Assembly: GCA_030248225.1 (NCBI GenBank)
Contig: JASANE010009913.1
Coordinates: forward strand, 22,273 to 86,272
DNA length: 64,000 nt
Source: Trileptium ribeirensis
Lineage: Eukaryota > Nematoda > Enoplea > Enoplida > Thoracostomopsidae
Direction: 5' to 3'
The notes beneath the pieces are model-generated. The model did no database searches and was not told where the DNA came from. It saw only the letters and a list, made by a program, of their open reading frames with translations. The translations under genes and the position numbers were made by a program. Shown one piece after another: positions 22,670 through 33,500 of the stretch; position 1 is the first letter of the stretch, and the number at the start of each line of letters is the position of its first letter.

Positions 22670-23995
22670 ACCTTAATTCATTACCTTATTTTTAATAGCT
22701 ACCAACATCGTGGCCCATGCGGCACGGGATGTAAATGTTATCGGATGTTGCAATGACAATATCGTAATTGCAGTACGAGTTCAATATGGCACACGTCAAT
22801 CTTAATTCATTACCTTATTTTTAAGAGCTACCAACATCGTGGCCAGTGCGGCTACGTGTTGTAAAAATGTTTTCGGATGTTGCAATGACAATATCGTAAT
22901 TGGAGAACGAGTTACACATGGGTATACGTGAACCTTAATTCATTATCTTATTTTCTAACAGCTACTAACATCGTAGCCCATGCGGCTACGAGTTGTAAAT
23001 GTTTTAGGATGTTGCAATGACAATATCGTAATTGGAAGAACTAGTTAAATATGGGCACACGTCAACCTTAATTCATTACCTTGTTTTTCTAACAGCTACC
23101 AACATTCGTAGCCCGTGCGGGTACGAGCTGTAAATGTTTTCGATGTTGCAATGACAATATCGTAATTGGAGAACGAGTTAAATATGGGCACACATCAACC
23201 TTAATTCATTACCTTATTTTCTAACAGCTACCAAACATTGTAGCCCATGCGGCTACGGGCTGTAAATGTTTTCGATGTTGCAATGACAATATTGTAGTTG
23301 GAGAACGAGTTAAATACGCTCACACGTCAACCTTAATTCATTACCTTATTTTCTAACAGCTACCAACATCGTAGCCCATGCAGCTACGAGCTGTAAGTGT
23401 TTTCGGATGTTGCAATGACAATTTCGTAATTAGAGAACAAGTTAAATATGGGTACACGTCAACCTTAATTCATTACCTTATTTTATAACACCTACCAAAA
23501 TCGTAGCCCATGCGGCTACGAGCTGTATATGTTTTTGGATGTTGCAATGACAATATCGTAATTGGAGAACGATTTAAATATGGGCACACGTCAACCTTAA
23601 TCCGTTACCTTATTTTCTAACAGCTACCAACCTCGTAGCCTATTCGGCTACGGGCTGAAAATGTTATCGGATGTTGCAATGACAATATCGTAATTGGAGA
23701 ACGAGTCAAATATGGGCACACGTCAAACTTAATTCATTACCTTATTTTCTAACAGCTACCAACATTGTAGCCTATGCGGCTACGAGCTGTATATGTTTTC
23801 GTATGTTGCAATGACAATATCGTAATTGGAGAACGAGTTAATTATGGGCATCATGCCAACTTTAATTCGTTACCTTATTTTCTAACAGCTACCAACATCG
23901 TAGCCCATTCGGCTACTGGCTGTAAATGTTTTCGATGTTGCAATGACAATATCGTAATTGGAGAACGAGTTAAATATGGATATTGTAGCCTACGT
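22670..23995 (+). repeat. 132-bp tandem array, left arm, about 10 units
   Basis: Units share AACCTTAATTCATTACCTTA, a small hairpin GTAGCCCATGCGGCTAC, and GATGTTGCAATGACAATATC. The last motif recurs near 22745, 22878, 23011, 23144, 23276, 23408, 23538, 23673, 23804 and 23935. Units differ from each other at several positions, whereas each unit matches its partner in the right arm closely, so the array was present before the inverted duplication or the arms have since been homogenised as wholes. Open frames through it are by-products. Confidence 0.9.
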
Positions 23996-24360
23996 GGTCC
24001 TAGGGGTGTTTAGTCCCACCGTAGACACACGAATTAACAGTTGGTTACTACAATATTCCCCAATGCGAGCACCACGGACTATTTATTTTACGAGCTTATT
24101 CCTAAGGCCTTAACTTGTAACACTAATAATTCAGACAGTTTATTTCACACACTATAACAAACTACAAATTCTACACACAATAAAACAAATAAACGGCTAA
24201 ACCGTACTCACCTTGATAGCACAGCTTCTGAGGCCGACTGAGGCTCTGATCTAGCTGCGCAATCGCTTAAATACCCGAGCTATAGGTATACTCCCAATTT
24301 TCTCCTAGTTGATTTCTCTAAGTGTTCCAAATTTCATAGTAAGTTTTCCAAGTTTTACTC

Positions 24361-25310
24361 TGGTTCCATCCCTGAAAATTCCCTCTTAAACCTAAGCGAA
24401 TTTTAGTCGTTAGAGGATAATATTTTATGAATTTTCCCGAATTCTTAAGTATAAACAAAATCTAAGATTTTATACGAAAATCCAGCAGAGACACATACAC
24501 ATATCCGCAAATGTAGGCTTAATGATTAAGGCATCCAACCCTTACACTGAAATCCGATATATTTCCAACTTATGGCCTAGACTCACATGAAACCCTTGTA
24601 AATTCATTTCTCCTGTAAAACTCCCTCAAAATTAGCTAAGCCTTAAATTTGCTCCTACAAACTATACAAAATTTTTAACAGGCAATAGTACATATATTCC
24701 AGCACACAAGCTTATCTAAACACACATACATACGTAATACAGCACTTATATACATTGTTTCGATACACAATAAATTCATAACTTATTCATATGTAATTAC
24801 ACATCTCGTATAGATATATACATATACAATACATAACGCTGGTTCCACTCACCTAAAATTCCCTCTTAAACCTAAGTGAATTTTAGTCGTTAGAGAATGA
24901 GTTTTTATGAATTTCCCCGAATTCCTAAGTATAAACGAAATTTAAGATTTTATACGAAAATCCAGCAGATACACATATCTGCTAATGTAGGCCTAATGAT
25001 TAAGGCACCCAACCCTTACACTCAAATCCGATATATTTCCAACTTATGGCCTAGACTCACATGAAACCATTGTAAATTCATTTTGCCTGTAAAACTTCCT
25101 CAAAATCAGCTAAGTCTTAAAATGGCTGCTACAAACTATACAAAATTTTTAACATGCAATAGTACATATATTCCAGCACACAGAAAGCTCATCTAAACAC
25201 ACATACATACATAATACAGCACTTATATACATTGTTTCGATACACAATTAATTCATAACTTATTGATATGTAATTACACATCTCGTATAGATATATACAT
25301 ATACCATACA
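24361..25310 (+). repeat. 480-bp direct duplication, left arm
   Basis: TGGTTCCATCCCTGAAAATT at 24361 and TGGTTCCACTCACCTAAAAT at 24841 start two copies that share CTTAAACCTAAG, ATTTTAGTCGTTAGAG, TCCGATATATTTCCAAC and CTCGTATAGATATATACAT in the same order. The period is 480 bp. The second copy runs to about 25310. Both are also present, inverted, in the right arm (about 33400-34370). Confidence 0.85.
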
Positions 25311-25489
25311 TATACTTTCGTATACAACAGTTTATAACAACAATGTATACCGCAAACACACAGTAAATGTATTGCATAGATGATAAACAACAAACAAAAA
25401 ATAAGGTACAATACATCGTTACAGTACACGTCAGCCTTAATTCATTACCTTATTTTGTAATGCAGGTTTCACAGAATGATGAGTGCAAA

Positions 25490-25925
25490 AAGTGGGCAGT
25501 TTTGTCTTTAACAGCCGTTTACAAGAAACTAGAATCTCTAATGGACGGTTATAAGATATTTTAGTTTCTTTCAAACGATTGCTAGAGATTTTTGTCTTTA
25601 ACGACTGCTTGTTTGACATTTAAATCTCTTACAGACAGCAGTAAGAGATTTTAGTCTTATATAGATGGTCAATAAATACATAAATCTCTAACAGCTAGCT
25701 GTTAGAGAACTAAAATTAAAATCTCTTGCAGCTAGCCATAACAGATTATTGTCTCTAATGGCTAGCTGTTAGAAACTTTTGTCTCTTACAGCCAGTTATA
25801 AAATACAAAAGTCTCTAACAGCTATCCGTTAGAATTTCAAATATTTAACGGCTGGCTGTAGAAACAAAAGTTTGTAACAGCTAGCAATTAGAAGCAAAAA
25901 ATCTGTTACAGCAAGCTCATTATTG
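25490..25925 (+). repeat. Array of self-complementary CTAACAGCTAGCTG units
   Basis: About a dozen units of about 35 bp, each with a version of CTAACAGCTAGCTGTTAGA. The copy at 25685-25708 is a perfect 24-bp palindrome centred on AGCT; others have degenerated on one side. Each unit can therefore form a small hairpin. The mirror array lies at 32810-33240. Confidence 0.85.
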
Positions 25926-26340
25926 ATATTGGCCCTCCTCCAGCTTGATATTGGTGCGCCCCGCCCCCCCCCCCCCCGTTTGACATTGGTGCGCCCCTCC
26001 AGTTTGTTATTGGTGCCCCCTCCAGGTTGATATTGGGGCCCCCTCCAGTTTCATATTGGTACCCCTACTAGTTTGATATTGGTGCCCCCTACAGTTTAAC
26101 ATTGGTGCCCACTCCAGTTTGATATTGATTTCCCCCTTCAGTTTTATATTGGTGCCACCTCCCGTTTGATACTAGTGTTCCTTCAGTTTGGTATTACTGT
26201 CCCCAATTCATTTTGATAAGGTGCCACCTCCAGTTTGATATTAGTGTCCCTTCAGTTTGGTATTACTGTCCCCAATTCATTTTGATATTGGGGCTCCCTT
26301 CAGTTTGATGTTGGTACCCCCTCAAGTTTGATAGGGGTGC
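25925..26340 (+). repeat. 23-bp minisatellite CCAGTTTGATATTGGTGCC
   Basis: Roughly 17 units of about 23-24 bp with consensus CCCTCCAGTTTGATATTGGTG. A run of 14 C sits at 25964-25977. The inverted copy is at 32385-32800 and has a matching G run. Units near 26120-26290 form a higher-order pair: the block CCACCTCC-GTTTGATA...TCCCCAATTCATTTTGATA occurs twice. Confidence 0.88.
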
Positions 26341-27350
26341 AAATTTGATATTCAACGTACCGAAAAATGTACACAGACATTTCTGAATGCAGCGAAATCA
26401 ATATATAACCAAACAACTGAAAACACACTATTATCAGAAATCGAAAATTTTGTCTAAACCCATTGAACACAACAGAAAAATGCTTTAAATATTCGTACTG
26501 GACTCTAGATAACCAAATCACGGCATGCAATACATCGTAGAAACAATATATAGCATATTCTCTATGCCCTACATGCAAGAGAAAACCAAATAACTGAATA
26601 CACACTATACTTTGAAAATGGATTTCACAGACCCTAAATTTAGCGATAACCATTCAAAAGGTATGGATGTTGATCATTAATACATTGCACTCAGCGTACC
26701 AAAAGCACTATATATACACCATTTTAATGGATTATACGCAATACATAAACAAATCTGTGAAAACAAGCTACAATACAGGAAATCGAGTTCATTACTAATA
26801 TACCCTCGAAAATGGATGAAATATATATTCGTAAATGAAGTCGTAGTATTCGACGTATCAAAAATCTAAATGTAGCTCATTTTCAATTCCCTTCACACAA
26901 TATATAACCAAACAACTAAAGGCATACTATACCAGGAAATAGTGTTCATTGATCTCAAATCACATTAAAAACTTTTGAAATGGCATGAATTGTTCTTGCT
27001 ATTCTCTTAAATATTTCTGCTACACTCGATCATGCTCATGTGCTTTACCTTATTCTGGCAATGCATTCGTTTCTAAATATACACGTCCTAGGAGTTACAG
27101 GGTATATACTGAGCTTCCGCAACAAGCTACCAATAATCAGATTCCGAATAATTATTGAGATTAATGCGGTAATGACAATCATCAGTAGCTTCTATTCAAG
27201 AAGCCATGCGCGACCAAATCCATAACCAATTGCAAATATTGGCATGACTGGCCGAAAAAATACCACAATTGTGAAGTAAATGAGTAAGAGCGAACGTTAA
27301 TCTTGTCGAAATAATGATACGCAATTAACTCTTGCTGACAGTAATGTGTA

Positions 27351-27773
27351 ACTAAACTTAAAATGACCCAGCTGACCATCCTATTTTGTTTTTTTTGTAA
27401 AAAGTTTCGTCACAGAACATTTTCTAATCGGTTTGAAAATGCTAGTTTTTCTTTGTGAATATCAAATTTGTTCGCGAACAGAATTTTGCCGGAGTTCAAT
27501 TAACAAGAATCTTGTTCGCGAACTCTAATTGATAAATAATAGAGACATTCTGTTTATGACGTCAAATTTACATTAAATTTGTTCACGAACAGAGACGAGT
27601 CCTATTTCAACGCTATAAAATGTCATTAAACTGTCCTAAACCGAACGCAAATATCTAAGTCTGCGCTAGCAATGAACCAAATTGAATATCCTATTTTTTC
27701 CTTAACAATAGATGTGGATTCCACATCGGGAATAGCAAAATAGGGTGGTTAGCTGGGTCAACTTAAGTTTAGT
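27351..27773. mobile_element. 423-bp element with 37-bp inverted ends, left arm
   Basis: The left end ACTAAACTTAAAATGACCCA with GCTGACCATCCTATTTT and the right end AAAATAGGGTGGTTAGCTGG with GTCAACTTAAGTTTAGT are inverted repeats of about 37 bp with around five differences. Inside are several TTCGCGAAC-type small palindromes. The mirror copy is at 30952-31376. No clear target duplication and no ORF; MITE-like. Loose similarity to 51480-51820 (TGTTCGCGAAC, AAAGTTTAGTCTCGCATAAC) suggests a wider family. Confidence 0.55.
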
Positions 27774-29112
27774 CGCGCATAACCAATGAAATTCTACCTT
27801 ACATATATGTCCCGATTGGACCTTTGATATCTTTATTGCCTTTAGTAGTAAGCTGTGCACGTACTAAGATTACTATAGTTCAATTTCTTGACTTTGCAAG
27901 CATCACGAAATTTGAACCAAATGAACCAACTTGCTACAAAATTTTACGACATAATGATCTGGTATGATTTTGGTATTCAGAAATAAACCTTAACATTTGT
28001 TTTTCGTAAAATTCAGTGAGGTCACGCGGTGTTACATACATAACTAATGACGGATATACATTTAAGTTTTATAAGGCTATAATGGGCTTTGTGAAAGCAA
28101 ATCCGGGCTGACGGCTGAGATCCGGGAACAGTGGCGGTAGAGGAGAAGACAGTTTCACGCTATAGAAATCTAGATATTGTTCTGCCCACCTCTCCTAGAA
28201 GAAACAATCCCGGTGCGTTATTTAGGAATGAGCATCTGCATTCCAGAAATGTCTAATGTCCTTTGAATATGTTTTTCGTATGACATTCTTACGTGTCTTT
28301 CTTTCGATCTTCCCTCAGGTCCAAAATCGTGGAATATTCCACATGTATATACGCTAACTAAACATAAGCAATGATTTCTACGCTTTTTGTTCCAGTGAAA
28401 TGGCGTGTATTAGTCATAATCAGTAATTTTTTGAACGTCAATATCGACGTCAGCGGTTAATCAGAAATTACGAATATTGAATACATAAGACTGTTATACA
28501 TGACTCTGTTTTTAGACTAACTGGCACTTAAAAACACTAAAAAACCGCGATATATTAAGTCTTACTGGTGCGCCAACATATTTATATCCATTTGGTATTG
28601 TGTCTTGATTAGTAATGTGGAGCAGTCCCCAATATTCATACGTATTAAATTATTAAAAGCACATATCATAGGCGTCCGTGGACATTAGAGCATACATGCT
28701 GAAGCAAGAGATCAACGGGACTACCCTTCCTGACTCCCCGGACCATCCCCTAAAGGCCCTATCAGACTTCCTGAAAATACCATCCATCCCTCCTGGTGCG
28801 CCGCACCTCTTCTCTTTTTGCGGAAGGCGCTCGCAAAAATCGGCAGATCTAGCCTGAAAATTGGCCGAAACGGGTGTAAAATTGGTAAATGTCGTGGGAG
28901 GTCGTCAATTTTTTTAGCACTATAACGTGTTGTACCTCCCTTCAGGTGACCCCTCCTTCCTGCCGATGTACTTCTTGCGCAAACACTAAAAAAATTTATA
29001 GCGAAATTCGATAAGAAAGAAAAATTGAGAAAATAGTGTGGACCCGGAACAGAATTTTTGGTTATCCTGTAATACATCGTCCACTTTCCAGCGCCGATAC
29101 CAATTACGCCTC

Positions 29113-29556
29113 TCAGCCTACTAAACCTGGAAACCAAGGACATATTATATGTGTGCACTTGGATATATGCATATAGTTATTTATTAATTTATTTATCTTT
29201 GGGTATGTATGCGTTTGTAAATAATATAAACACCATCCTTTACACGATATATTTGCGTCGTTGTTGTGCAGTTGCAATGAGTGCATAAACTGCTGACTAG
29301 TCGATCGCTTATTTAACGATCGGTAGCACAATACGAAAGGCGGCATTATTTCAGAAATATGATGTTGCCACATTAAAACGATTGTTCCATTAAATATTAT
29401 TAAGTAGGTAGTGAGCGCACACAGCAGCACTGTAATTTCTGTACCCATATTTAAAAGTAGAAAATTTAAGCAGCTGTTAGATACATGGAAACCCCGACTT
29501 AGGGACGTCGCAAATTGTAAGAAATAGACTGTAGTTAACACCATGATGAATATCAC
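29113..29556 (-). CDS. Hydrophobic ORF, possible chemoreceptor C-terminus
   Basis: 147 codons. Hydrophobic segments lie at about residues 1-15 (IFIMVLTTVYFLQF) and 28-60 (LNFLLLNMGTEITVLLCALT, then TYLIIFNGTIVLMW); the second half is polar and may be non-coding. The end of the second segment, TTYLIIF, resembles the T-Y-hydrophobic motif in the last helix of invertebrate gustatory-type receptors, but the QF that normally follows is NG here. No splice partner was identified and the 5' neighbouring sequence has stops in frame. It could be a decayed receptor exon or a chance frame. Treat as a hint only. Confidence 0.15.
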   Translation of the reverse strand: MIFIMVLTTVYFLQFATSLSRGFHVSNSCLNFLLLNMGTEITVLLCALTTYLIIFNGTIVLMWQHHISEIMPPFVLCYRSLNKRSTSQQFMHSLQLHNNDANISCKGWCLYYLQTHTYPKINKLINNYMHISKCTHIICPWFPGLVG

Positions 29557-30049
29557 GAACTAGGCTGCTCCTACAGCGAATAGTGTAGATGATTTTGCGA
29601 CTTTATGCCAGCTAGATTGAACCAATTCGATCCATGTTTTATCTGTCCACCATATAGATCAGCTCTGTTTCCCTGAATACAACAGCAAATAGTCACGTGC
29701 ATTTGTTTCTCCAACCAGTAGCGGAAAATTAGGTGCCTCGCCTAATCGAAACCAGCAACAACAAATGCTGCTCACTGGATGATCTGTTGCTGTAGGTAAT
29801 AAAAATATTCGCTAATGGTTACTCATTTCATAGCTCTAATAGATGAAACTATAGCAACAAGTAAGGTTTTCGTTCCGTGGTAGTGTGGCCATTTTGAATC
29901 CGCGACCCAAAAACGCAATCTCAGTGTTGCCGATATTTGCAATATTTGGTCAGTTTCTAACATATCTTTTCTATCTATGATAATAGAACGTGTAGTCGCA
30001 CACCAGTAAACGATCACCTCAAATGGAATAACATTCTGCCGAAGCATCA

Positions 30050-30500
30050 ATCAGCGTATCATAAAAGACACTCAACTGAAACTGCTTTGATTAAGATATG
30101 CAGCGACATTCAAAAAGCCTTCACGAGTCAGCAGACTATAGTGCTGGTCAGCTTCGACTTGTTCACTGCGTTTGACACAGTTGAACATGATCACATTATC
30201 AAGCAGTTCTCTGACATTATGATGCCATCTTCTATACTTGGGTGGTTTGTGCCATAATTATCAGATCGATATCAGTAAATCCTAATTTTCTGCGTATTCT
30301 GAGGGGCTCTACCACTAGGCAGCGGTGTTCCTCAAGGAAACGTCATTAGACCAATGATTTTCAATAGTGTTATTGCGCGTGTACTCGAAGTCATTATTGC
30401 TGCTGGCTTGTGCGTCCATGGCTACACAGACAATATTCAGGTATACAGTCATTTCGATCCCACCGCTGTGATCGACGTCGTAGAATCTTTGCAGTGCCTT
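30050..30500 (+). pseudogene. CR1-like LINE reverse transcriptase relic
   Basis: The translation, with two stops, gives SAYHKRHSTETALIKICSDI (RT motif 1 of CR1/jockey elements), LVSFDLFTAFDTVEHDHII (motif A with the first catalytic Asp), LPLGSGVPQGNVIRPMIFNS (motif B) and GYTDNIQVYSHFDP (motif C, where the usual YADD is YTDN). The catalytic motif is lost. The relic ends close to the start of the right arm and no other part of the LINE is seen in the spacer. Confidence 0.8.
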
Positions 30501-30518
30501 TGACTTTCGTTACAGGAA

Positions 30519-33500
30519 TGTTTCTTCTAGGAGAGGTGGGCAGAACAATATCTAGATTTCTATAGCGTGAAACTTGTTTCTCTACCGCCACTGTTCCCGG
30601 ATCTCAGCCGTCAGCCCGGATTTGCTTTCACAAAGCCCATTATAGCCTTATAAAACTTAAATGTATATCCGTCATTAGTTATGTATGTAACACCGTGCGT
30701 GACCTCATGAAGTTTTACGAAAAACAAATGTTAAGGTTTATTTTCTGAATACCAAAATCATACCAGATCATTATGTCGTAAAATTTTGTAACAAGTTGGT
30801 TCATTTGGTTCAAATTTCGTGATGCTTGCAAAGTCAAGAAATTGAACTATAGTAATCTTAGTACGTGCACAACTTACTACTAAAGGCAATAAAGATATCA
30901 AAGGTCCAATCGGGACATATATGTAAGGTAGAATTTCATTGGTTATGCGCGACTAAACTATAAGTTGACCCAGCTAACCACCCTATTTTGCTATTCCCGA
31001 TGTGGAATCCACATTGATTGTTAAGGAAAAAATAGGATATTCAATTTGGTTCGATTGCTAGCCGCAGACTTAGATATTTTCTCGTGTTCAGTTTTAGGAC
31101 AGTTTGTAGTTACATTTTAGATAGCGTTGAATAGGAGTTGTCTTGTTGGTGAAAAATTTAATGTAATTGATGCTATAAAAGATGTTCTTATTATTTATTT
31201 AATTTAGAGTTGTGGAACAAGATTCTTGTTAATCAAACTCAAAATTCTGTTGCGAATATATTTGATATTCACAAAAAAAAACTAGGATTTTCAAACCGAT
31301 TAGAAAATGTTCTGTGACGAAACTTTTTATAAAAAAAACAAAATAGGATGGTCAGCTGGGTCATTTTAAGTTTAGTTACACATTACTGTCAGCAAGAGTT
31401 AATTGCGTATCATTATTTGGATATGATTAGTCTTGCTCTTACTTATTTATTCACAATTGTGGTATTTTTTCGCCAGTCATGCCAATATTTGCAATTGGTT
31501 ATGGATTTGGGCTGGCGCATGGCTTCTTGAATAGAAGCTACTGATGATTGTCATTACCGCATTAATCTCAATAATTATTCGGAATCTGATTATTGGTAGC
31601 TTGTTGCGGAAGCTCAGTATATACCCTGTAACTCCTAGGACGTGTATATTTAGAAACGAATGCATTGCCAGAATAAGGTAAAGCACATGAGCATGATCGA
31701 GTGTAGCAGAAATATTTAAGAGAATAGTAAGAACAATTCATGCCATTTCAAAAGTTTTTAATGTGATTTGAGATCAATGAACACTATTTCCTGGTATAGT
31801 ATGCCTTTAGCTGTTTGGTTATATATTGTGTGAAGGGAATTGAAAATGAGCTACATTTAGATTTTTGATACGTCGAATACTACTACTTCATTTACGAATA
31901 TATATTTCATCCATTTTCGAGGGTATATTAGTAATGAACTCGATTTCCTGTATTGTAGCTTGTTTTCACAGATTTGTTTATGTATTGCGTATAATACATT
32001 AAAATGGTGTATATATAGTGCTTTTGGTACGCTGAGTGCAATGTATTAATGATCAACATCCATACCTTTTGAATGGTTATCGCTAAATTTAGGGTCTGTG
32101 AAATCCATTTTCAAAGTATAGTGTGTATTCAGTTATTTGGTTTTCTCTTGCATGTAGGGCATAGAGAATATGCTATATATTGTTTCTACGATGTATTGCA
32201 TGCCGTGATTTGGTTATCTAGAGTCCAGTACGAATATTTAAAGCATTTTTCTGTTGTGTTCAATGGGTTTAGACAAAATTTTCGATTTTCTGATAATAGT
32301 GTGTTTTCAGTTGTTTGGTTATATATTGATTTCGCTGCATTCAGAAATGTCTGTGTACATTTTTCGGTACGTTGAATATCAAATTTGCACCCCTATCAAA
32401 CTTGAGGGGGTACCAACATCAAACTGAAGGGAGCCCAATATCAAAATGAATTGGGGACAGTAATACCAAACTGAAGGGACACTAATATCAAACTGGAGGT
32501 GGCACCTTATCAAAATGAATTGGGGACAGTAATACCAAACTGAAGGAACACTAGTATCAAACGGGAGGTGGCACCAATATAAAACTGAAGGGGGAAATCA
32601 ATATCAAACTGGAGTGGGCACCAATGTTAAACTGTAGGGGGCACCAATATCAAACTAGTAGGGGTACCAATATGAAACTGGAGGGGGCCCCAATATCAAC
32701 CTGGAGGGGGCACCAATAACAAACTGGAGGGGCGCACCAATGTCAAACGGGGGGGGGGGGGCGGGGCGCACCAATATCAAGCTGGAGGAGGGCCAATATC
32801 AATAATGAGCTTGCTGTAACAGATTTTTGTTTCTAATCGCTAGCTGTTAGAAACTTTTGTTTCTTACAGCCAGCCGTTAAATATTTGAAATTCTAACGGA
32901 TAGCTGTTAGAGACTTTTGTATTTTATAACTGGCTGTAAGAGACAAAAGTTTCTAACAGCTAGCCATTAGAGACAATAATCTGTTATGGCTAGCTGCAAG
33001 AGATTTTAATTTTAGTTCTCTAACAGCTAGCTGTTAGAGATTTATGTATTTATTGACCATCTATATAAGACTAAAATCTCTTACTGCTGTCTGTAAGAGA
33101 TTTAAATGTCAAACAAGCAGTCGTTAAAGACAAAAATCTCTAGCAATCGTTTGAAAGAAACTAAAATATCTTATAACCGTCCATTAGAGATTCTAGTTTC
33201 TTGTAAACGGCTGTTAAAGACAAAACTGCCCACTTTTTGCACTCATCATTCTGTGAAACCTGCATTACAAAATAAGGTAATGAATTAAGGCTGACGTGTA
33301 CTGTAACGATGTATTGTACCTTATTTTTTGTTTGTTGTTTATCATCTATGCAATACATTTACTGTGTGTTTGCGGTATACATTGTTGTTATAAACTGTTG
33401 TATACGAAAGTATATGTATGGTATATGTATATATCTATACGAGATGTGTAATTACATATCAATAAGTTATGAATTAATTGTGTATCGAAACAATGTATAT

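Larger units (their letters stand above)
22100..28206 (+). repeat. Left arm of the giant inverted repeat
   Basis: Order from outer to inner edge: about 570 bp of unique-looking sequence; about 132-bp tandem units (22670-23995); 360 bp; two 480-bp direct copies (24361-25310); the CTAACAGCTAGCTGTTAG array (25490-25925); the CCAGTTTGATATTGG array (25925-26340); about 1 kb of unique AT-rich sequence with a 117-codon frame (26300-26653, minus) of unknown nature; a 423-bp element with inverted ends (27351-27773); and a 430-bp inner segment. No known protein domain is seen. Confidence 0.9.
28207..30518. other. Unique spacer of the giant palindrome
   Basis: 2.3 kb that is not inverted-repeated. It holds a GC-richer block (28715-28990, TCCCTCCTGGTGCGCC and similar), a hydrophobic minus-strand frame (29113-29556), and a CR1-like reverse transcriptase relic on the plus strand (30050-30500). 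The remainder is unassigned. Confidence 0.75.

Noticed and set aside
23774..24013. ORF across the 132-bp array
   Set aside because: It repeats with the satellite unit, is absent from most units, and has no start context or domain.
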